Assembly: GCA_029237695.1 (NCBI GenBank)
Contig: CM055267.1
Coordinates: 13,047,043 to 13,111,042, forward strand
DNA: 64,000 nucleotides
Direction of reading: 5' to 3'
Source of the DNA: Conchocele bisecta
Lineage: Eukaryota; Mollusca; Bivalvia; Lucinida; Thyasiridae
In this document: positions 57,806 through 64,000 of the stretch, in pieces
Position numbering within the stretch: the first letter of the stretch is position 1
Layout of the letters: every line of letters starts with the position of its first letter
Position numbers and translations under genes: made by a program
The notes under the pieces: generated by a model
Told to the model about the DNA's origin: nothing
What the model saw: the letters and a program-made list of their open reading frames with translations, nothing else
The model's database searches: none

Positions 57806-57930
57806 TGGCTGGGGCGTTACAACTGTTTGGGTGGACGTGTAGATAATCAACATCTGAACCCCACTCCCATGATAGGTGCATCTCATTAGGTGAGCCTGGG
57901 TTCCACCAATCAGGGTAGACTGTCACTTAC

Positions 57931-58020
57931 AGTTTTGTTAGCATTGTTGGCTGCCTTGGTAGCATCTTTGAGTCTTGATATCAAATTATCCAGCGATGTG
58001 TTCACTACCGGCTTGTTGAT
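57931..58020 (-). CDS. PROM1-like: prominin-like gene, extracellular-loop exon (most upstream exon seen)
   Basis: This 90-nt exon encodes 30 residues, beginning INKPVVNTSLDNL and ending NNANKT. On the minus strand it is preceded by ATTGTAG and followed by GTAAGTGAC, both good splice sites, and it is phase 0 at both ends. Two N-glycosylation sequons (NTS, NKT) and an amphipathic, helix-like composition fit the last large extracellular loop of prominins, five-pass glycoproteins of plasma-membrane protrusions. I assign it from its position upstream of unmistakable prominin exons, matching strand and phase, and composition; its own sequence is too diverged to be diagnostic. Earlier exons would lie beyond 64000. 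Confidence 0.72.
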
Positions 58021-58080
58021 CTACAATACAAGGTAACACATCAACACTTGTTGTCATGTAGTCTGTATTACACCAGCTAG

Positions 58081-58520
58081 ACATGGAGGTCAAGGTCAAG
58101 TTAATGGTGGCGTGAGTGTGTGACAAATGTTCAGGTGATTCAAGTGTCCAAGTATTGAAGGAATAATTCGCATAATATTGAAGATATTACATGTTGGAGA
58201 AACTCTTATAAACTTTCTGACATAACAAAATGACCAAGTATTTCAGCGATATTTCGAAAGTGACAAAGGTGAAGGTCGTGTTAATGGTGGTGCGAGTGTG
58301 TGACAAATGTTCAGGTGATTCAAGCCTCCAAGTAGTGAAGCAATCCTTCATGTAATAGTAAATATATTACAAATTGGAGAAACTTACAAAGTTTTCGATG
58401 CAAGAAAATGCCTAAGTGTTTCGGCGACATTTCAAAGGTGACAAAGGTCAAGGTAGTGTAAATGGTGGCACGAGTGTGTGGCAAATGTTCAGGTGATTCA
58501 AGTGTCCAAGTATTGAAGCA
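58081..58520. repeat. about 2.5 copies of a ~178-bp unit
   Basis: Units share GTGTGTGACAAATGTTCAGG, GATTCAAGTGTCCAAGTATT and TTGGAGAAACT. Confidence 0.85.
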
Positions 58521-60090
58521 TATGGCAAGCCAAATGTACAATAATTCCTTAAACCATGGTTTGGAGCTCAAACCCTAGTTTAGGCTCCTCAAACCCTAGT
58601 TTGGGCTCGCCAAATGCACAATAATTCCCTAAACCATAGTTTGAGAGTCTAAACCAGGGTTTAGGCTCTCAAACCCCAGTTTGAGCAATTATTGTGCATT
58701 TGGCCAGAAACTGCCGTTTGAGGTCGTAATTGAATAAAAAGACTAAACCATAGTTTAGACTCAAACCACAGTTCAAGAAACTAGAAATGTGGCCTGTCAG
58801 CACACGAATGCCCCTGCTGGCAGCCAAAGAAAATGAGGCAAATTTGATTATAAGCCATTTACCCGAGTGTTAAGGTTTTGAACGCACCTTGACCCTGGGC
58901 TTAGTGGGGGCGGGACGAATGTGGATTTGTCACAGGGCGGTAGAGGACCATTGTAGCAATGCATGTGTGAAATGTGAAGCAGATCCGAGCAAGGAAACAC
59001 AAATTATAAGCCATTTAACTGAATGTTAAGGTTTCAAACACACCAAGTCTGTGACCTTGACCCTGTGCTTAACGGGGGCAGGACGAATGAGGATTTGTCA
59101 CAGGGCGGTAGAGGACAATTGGAGCAATGCGTGTGTGAAAGTTAGTGTAGGATTGAGAAACGCGCACATAGATTTGTCCCAAAGTGGCAAGTAAACAATT
59201 AAAGTGGAAAAGGTGAAGGTCAAAGGTCAAGGTCGAAGTACTGGGTGGTGGAGTGTGTAGGGCATGTTCATATGTATCATGTGTATAAATATTTAAGCGA
59301 TTGGCAAAAGTATTGAGAAGTTATTGTAGGATTGAGAAACGTGCACGTAGATTTGTCCCAAAGTGCTAAGTAAACATTTAAAGTAGAAAAGGTGAAGGTC
59401 AAAGGTCAAGGTCGAAGTACTGGGTGGTGAGTGTGAGGGCATGTTCATATGTATCATGTGTATAAATATTTAAGCGATTGGCAAAAGTATTGAGAAGTTA
59501 TTGTAGGATTGAGAAAGTGCACGTAGATTTGTCCCAAAGTGCTAAGTAAACATTTAAAGTAGAAAAGGTGAAGGTCAAAGGTCAAGGTCGAAGTACTGGG
59601 TGGTGGAGTGTGTAGGGCATGTTCATATGTATCAAGTGTATAAATATTTAAGCGATTGGCAAAAGTATTGAGAAGTTAGTGTAGGATTGAGAAACGTGCA
59701 CGTAGATTTGTCCCAAAGTGCCAAGCAAACATTTAAAGTGGAAAAGGTCAAGGCCAAAGGTCAAGGTACTGGGGGGTGGAGTGTGTAAGGCATGTTCATA
59801 TGTAGCACGTGTATAAATATTGACATAATATGTGAAGCCATGTAGAAGTTACTAAAGAATATGGTAATATCGGGACGTACGGACCGACGCCGGTAACACT
59901 ATATGCCCCCGTACCTTTCGGTAGCGGGGGCATAAAAAACTGCCAATCATGATCCCAAACAGTAGTTTTCTTAAACCCTGGTTTGAGCAATTATTGTGCA
60001 CTTGGCGGCAGAAACCACCGTTTGGACTCTCAAACTAGGGTTTCTGATAGCTTAAACCACGGTTTGAGCTTAAACCAGGGTTTAGGCTCA
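58520..60090. repeat. AAAC-N4-GTTT palindrome clusters, split by element E
   Basis: Nine near-palindromic 12-mers (AAACCATGGTTT, AAACCCTAGTTT, AAACCAGGGTTT and variants) at 58551-58774 and six at 59957-60083. GCCAAATG-ACAATAATTCC and CAATTATTGTGCATTTGGC are inverse flanking motifs. Element E occupies the middle. Confidence 0.85.
58779..59937. mobile_element. tandem-core element (E)
   Basis: Starts ACTAGAAATGTGGCCTGTCA; two units with TTGTCACAGGGCGGTAGAGG, then four ~178-bp units with GGTGAAGGTCAAAGGTCAAG, a short GGACGTACGGACCG stretch and the hairpin TATGCCCCCG...GCGGGGGCATA (59902-59934). Confidence 0.7.
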
Positions 60091-60540
60091 ATGTATGGTT
60101 TTCATTGGATCAAACATTTCTCAATGTCTAGTTTTGATTGGCTGACAGAAATTCCTTCCCGCTGTAAGCGTAGTTATCATTGGTCGGATAATTTGGAAAG
60201 TCACGTTTTCATTAGCTGACGCGTTTTCGCGCTTCTGCAACAACAATTGAATTCTGAAATGGTGACAAAAATTAACAAAGGATATTTTAATAATTGCAAA
60301 AAATAATGTTGTCTTATCATAAGACGAATATGAACATGTTTTCTTACTCTCTTGCCTGTCATAATCAGCATATTTTCCCAATTTATGAACAGCAGCTGCA
60401 TACTATAGGTGCGAAACTGTGACGTCAGTTAAGAAGAGTGACCTTAGAACATATATGTTTGCAGTGTATACCCTATTCATAATAATTATTTTACATTCAG
60501 CAGATTGTTACTAATAAACAGAGCAAATGCTGTAATATTG
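60091..60540. other. non-coding, no feature recognised
   Basis: Unique AT-rich sequence; open frames on the minus strand show no domain or splice-bounded coding block. Confidence 0.4.
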
Positions 60541-62139
60541 ACTCAACGACCACCAGCAGCGTATGGCCTGATCAGACAGCCGGGAAGCGCAGTGTGATAT
60601 TGGGCTATACTGGTGGGCTATATCGTAAGGTACTACATGTAGTTGTATAATCATCAATTAACAATAAACATCCGGGTATCACACCTTGGTGCAAACAATG
60701 GATTAAAATGTCATAAACGCAGTAATTATCAATCCACGCTGATCAGAATATCGACAATCGGTAGATCAGTATAGTCCCTGATCAACTGGCATATACACAC
60801 AGGCTGCTGAGAATATCACCAAATTGTAGACCAGTGTAGTGCCTGATCAGCATGCTCATCAACTTGGGACGACCACACTATCGCTAATATGTACAACAGT
60901 GTAGTCACTGAGCAGCCAGTGGCTAGGTTGATCTAGCTAGGTTGATCGGACTATCAGTAACCTGTACACCGGTAGTCCCTGAGCAGCCGGCATATCCAGC
61001 TGGGTTGATCAGACTACCAGTACTCTGTACACCAGTGTAGTCCCTGAGCATCCGGCATATCCAGTTGGGTTGATCAAACTATCAGTAATCTGTACACCGG
61101 TGTATTCCCTGAGCAGCCGGCATATCTAGCTAGGTTGATCAGACTATCAGTAATCTGTACACCGGTGTATTCCCTGAGCAGCCGGCATATCTAGATTGGT
61201 TATCTGTACACTGGTGTAGTCCCTGATCAGGCGGCATATCTAGCTTAGTTGTTCAGACTGTCGGTAATCTGTACACCAGTGTAGTCCCTGAGCAGCCGGC
61301 ATATCTAGCTAGGTTGATTATACTATCAGTAATCAGTACACCGATGTAGTCCCTGAGCAGCCGGCATATCTAGCTAGGTTGACCAGACTATCGGTAATCT
61401 GTACACCGGTGTAGTTCTTGAGCAGGCGGCATATCTAGCTACGTTGACCAGATTATCGGTAATCTGTACACCGGTGTAGTCCCTGAGCAGCCGGTATATC
61501 TAGCTAGGTTGACCAGACTATCGGTAATCTGTACACCGGTGTATTCCCTGAGCAGCAGGCATATCTAGCTAGGTTGACTAGAATATCGGTAATCTGTACA
61601 CCAGTGTAGTCCCTGATCAGGCGGCAGCATGTCTAGCTGAGTTGTTCATACTATCGGAAATCAGCAGTTGTTCATACTATCGGTAATCTATACACCAGTA
61701 TAGTCCATGAGCAACCGGTATATCTAGTTGGGTTGATCATCAGTAATCTGTACACCAGTGTAGTCCCAGAGCAGCCGGCATATCTAGCTAGGTTTATCAG
61801 ACTATCAGTAATCTGTACACCAGTGTAGTCCCTGAGCAGCCGGCATAACTAGCTAGGTTGATGAGACTATCGGTAATCTGTACACCAGTGTAGTCCCAGA
61901 GCAGCCGGCATATCCAGTTGGGTTGATCAGACTATCATTAATCTGTACACCGGTGTAGTCCCAGAGCAGCCGGCATATCTAGCTAGGTTGATCAGACTAT
62001 CAGTAATCTGTACACCAGTGTAGTCCCTGAGCAGCCGGCATAACTAGCTAGGTTGATCAGACTATCGGTAATCTGTACACCAGTGTAGTCTCAGAGCAGC
62101 CGGCATATCCAGTTGGGTTGATCAGACTATCAGTAATCT

Positions 62140-62720
62140 GTACACCGGTGTATCCCTGAGCAGCCGACATATCTACCTAGGTTGATCAGACTATCGGTAA
62201 TCCGAACACCGGTGTAGTCCCTGATCAGGCGCCATATCTAGCTAGGTTGATCAGGCTACCGACACTATATATTAGCCAATATATGAATATTTGTTTGTTG
62301 TATATTATGATTTTTTTTAAATTTTAGTAAAATAATATCATCAGTAATATTAAACAGCAAACAAATGTTAAATTCATCCCGGGAATTAATGAAGGGGGTT
62401 TTGTCCACCCTGTAAAAATCATGAAGGGGGCTATGTCCACCCTGTATAAATCATGAAGGGGGTTATATCAACCCTATCAAAATCATGAAGGGGATTTTGT
62501 CCATGTTGTCATTTTCACACGAAGGACGTTATGTCAAAGGGGGTTTTGTCCTACATTCATATAGTATACGAGCGTAGTCCCTGATCAGGCGACATATCTT
62601 AGCTAGGTTGATCAGGCTACCGACACTATGTATATCAGTGTAGTCCCTGATCAGGCGGCACATCTAGTTAGGTTGATCAGGCTATCGACACTATGTACAT
62701 CAGTGTAGTCCCTGAACACG
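62140..62720. repeat. higher-order duplication in the 65-bp array, copy 1
   Basis: Array units plus the L-type block (TGAAGGGGGTTTTGTCCACC and variants, 62395-62555) recur at 63205-63820 in the same order with few differences, about 1065 bp away. Confidence 0.85.
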
Positions 62721-63204
62721 TGGCACACCTAGCTATGTTGATCAGACTACCGACACTATGTATACCAACGTAGCCCCTGATCAGCCTCCATATCTAACTA
62801 GGTTGACCAGACAACCGACACCATGCACTGCAGCACATGCACTAGTAGTCCCTGATCAGCTTGCTTATTTACCAAGGCTGATTAGACTACCCAAAATATG
62901 TACATTAGTGTAGTCCCTAATCAGTCTGGATACAGTGGGGATTCTACTTATAAGAGCAAATGAAATATTTTTGACTGACATAAATAATTAATTGTTATGG
63001 CAATATTTTGCAAAAATTATGCTCGGTTTGTCATTAGAGTTTTCAACAAGCTGAATAAGACTATCGGTAATCTATACACCGGTGTAGTCCTTGAGCAGCC
63101 GTCATATCTAGCTAGGTTGACCAGACTATCGGTAATCTGTACAACGGTGTAGTCCGTGAGCGGGCGGCATATCTAGCTACGTTGACCAGATTATCGGTAA
63201 TCTG

Positions 63205-63820
63205 TACACCGGTGTATCCCTGAGCAGCCGACATATCTACCTAGGTTGATCAGACTATCGGTAATCCGTACACCGGTGTAGTCCCTGATCAGGCGCCATA
63301 TCTAGCTAGGTTGATCAGGCTACCGACACTATATATTAGCCAATATATGAATATTTGTTTGTTGTATATTATGATTTTTTTTTAATTTTAGTAAAATAAT
63401 ATCATCAATAATAATAAACAGCACACAAATGTTAAATTCATCCCGGGAATTAATGAAGGGGGTTTTGTCCACCCTGTAAAAATCATGAAGGGGGTTATGT
63501 CCACCCTGTATAAATCATGAAGGGGGTCCACCCTATCAAAATCATGAAGGGGATTTTGTCCATGTTGTCATTTTCACACGAAGGGCGTTATGTCAAAGGG
63601 GGTTTTGTCCTACATTCATATAGTATACGAGCGTAGTCCCTGATCAGGCGACATATCTTAGCTAGGTTGATCAGGCTACCGACACTATGTATATCAGTGT
63701 ATTCCCTGATCAGGCGGCACATCTAGTTAGGTTGATCAGGCTACCGACACTATGTATATCAGTGTAGTCCCTGATCAGGCGGCACATCTAGTTAGGTTGA
63801 TCAGGCTATCGACACTATGT
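63205..63820. repeat. higher-order duplication in the 65-bp array, copy 2
   Basis: Same arrangement as 62140-62720, with a short deletion in the third GGGGGTT repeat (near 63520). Confidence 0.85.
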
Positions 63821-64000
63821 ACATCAGTGTAGTCCCTGAACACGCGGCACACCTAGTTAGGTTGATCAGGCTACCGACACTATATATATCAGTGTAGTCC
63901 CTGATCAGGCGGCACATCTAGTTAGGTTGATCAGGCTATCGACACTATGTACATCAGTGTAGTCCCTGATCACGCGGCATACCTAGCTATGTTGATCAGA

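Larger units (their letters stand above)
60700..64000. repeat. ~65-bp minisatellite, continues past the window
   Basis: Unit contains GGTTGATCAGACTATCGGTA, ATCTGTACACCGGTGTAGTC and GAGCAGCCGGCATATCTAGC. Copies are degenerate at 60700-60900 and regular from about 61000. After 62210 a subtype (CAGGCTACCGACACTATGTA) dominates. Two copies of an L-type block interrupt it. Confidence 0.93.

Noticed and set aside
57359..57886. Open frames with poly-NQPT or RSFV/GWLV repeats on both strands
   Set aside because: Direct translations of TTCG, GGTT and GGTC microsatellites, open in several frames at once.

Overview
This window looks like nuclear DNA of a lophotrochozoan animal, most likely a marine mollusc. 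The reasons are one intron-rich animal gene whose small exons are embedded in tens of kilobases of repeats, and several repeat types I associate with mollusc genomes: palindromic MITEs ending in GGGGCCCGTTTCACT, SINE-like units ending in a GTGA microsatellite, and tandem-core elements carrying AAGGTCAAGGTCA-type units, an ACGG-type microsatellite and a terminal hairpin. The species cannot be named from the sequence alone. I see no prokaryotic features.

The only cellular gene I can support is on the minus strand: the C-terminal half of a prominin (CD133 family) gene. Eight exons, at 58020-57931, 54471-54388, 36291-36208, 35358-35290, 34405-34316, 25478-25351, 19561-19490 and 17349-17094, have GT/AG borders and matching phases. 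Together they encode about 290 residues: part of the last large extracellular loop (short phase-0 exons with several N-glycosylation sequons), the Cys-containing juxtamembrane segment, the fifth transmembrane helix, and a long cytoplasmic tail rich in Gly, Tyr, Arg and His with a PPRY motif. The 5' exons must lie beyond 64000.

Layout: 1-17 kb is repeat-rich DNA downstream of the gene. 17-25.5 kb holds the tail exons, a 50-bp minisatellite split by a 1.56-kb transposon, and a 67-bp minisatellite that repeats the splice donor of the transmembrane exon. 25.6-33.2 kb is a palindromic DNA element that has received a 6.47-kb DIRS-type tyrosine-recombinase retrotransposon, with decayed gag, RT/RNase H and YR reading frames, 138-bp inverted terminal repeats and a textbook internal complementary region. 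34-36.3 kb holds three prominin exons. 37-54 kb is a very large intron full of tandem-core elements and nested terminal-inverted-repeat transposons. 54.4-57.3 kb is an exon plus a roughly 38-copy, 74-bp minisatellite derived from that exon's own acceptor and coding start. 57.9 kb is the most upstream exon seen. 60.5-64 kb is a 65-bp array that runs off the window.

The most unusual theme is that minisatellites grew out of, or right next to, prominin exon-intron junctions at least three times. Dozens of extra copies of splice-site sequence therefore sit inside the introns. Parts of several arrays are full of single-base indels next to clean stretches, which suggests an incompletely polished long-read assembly.
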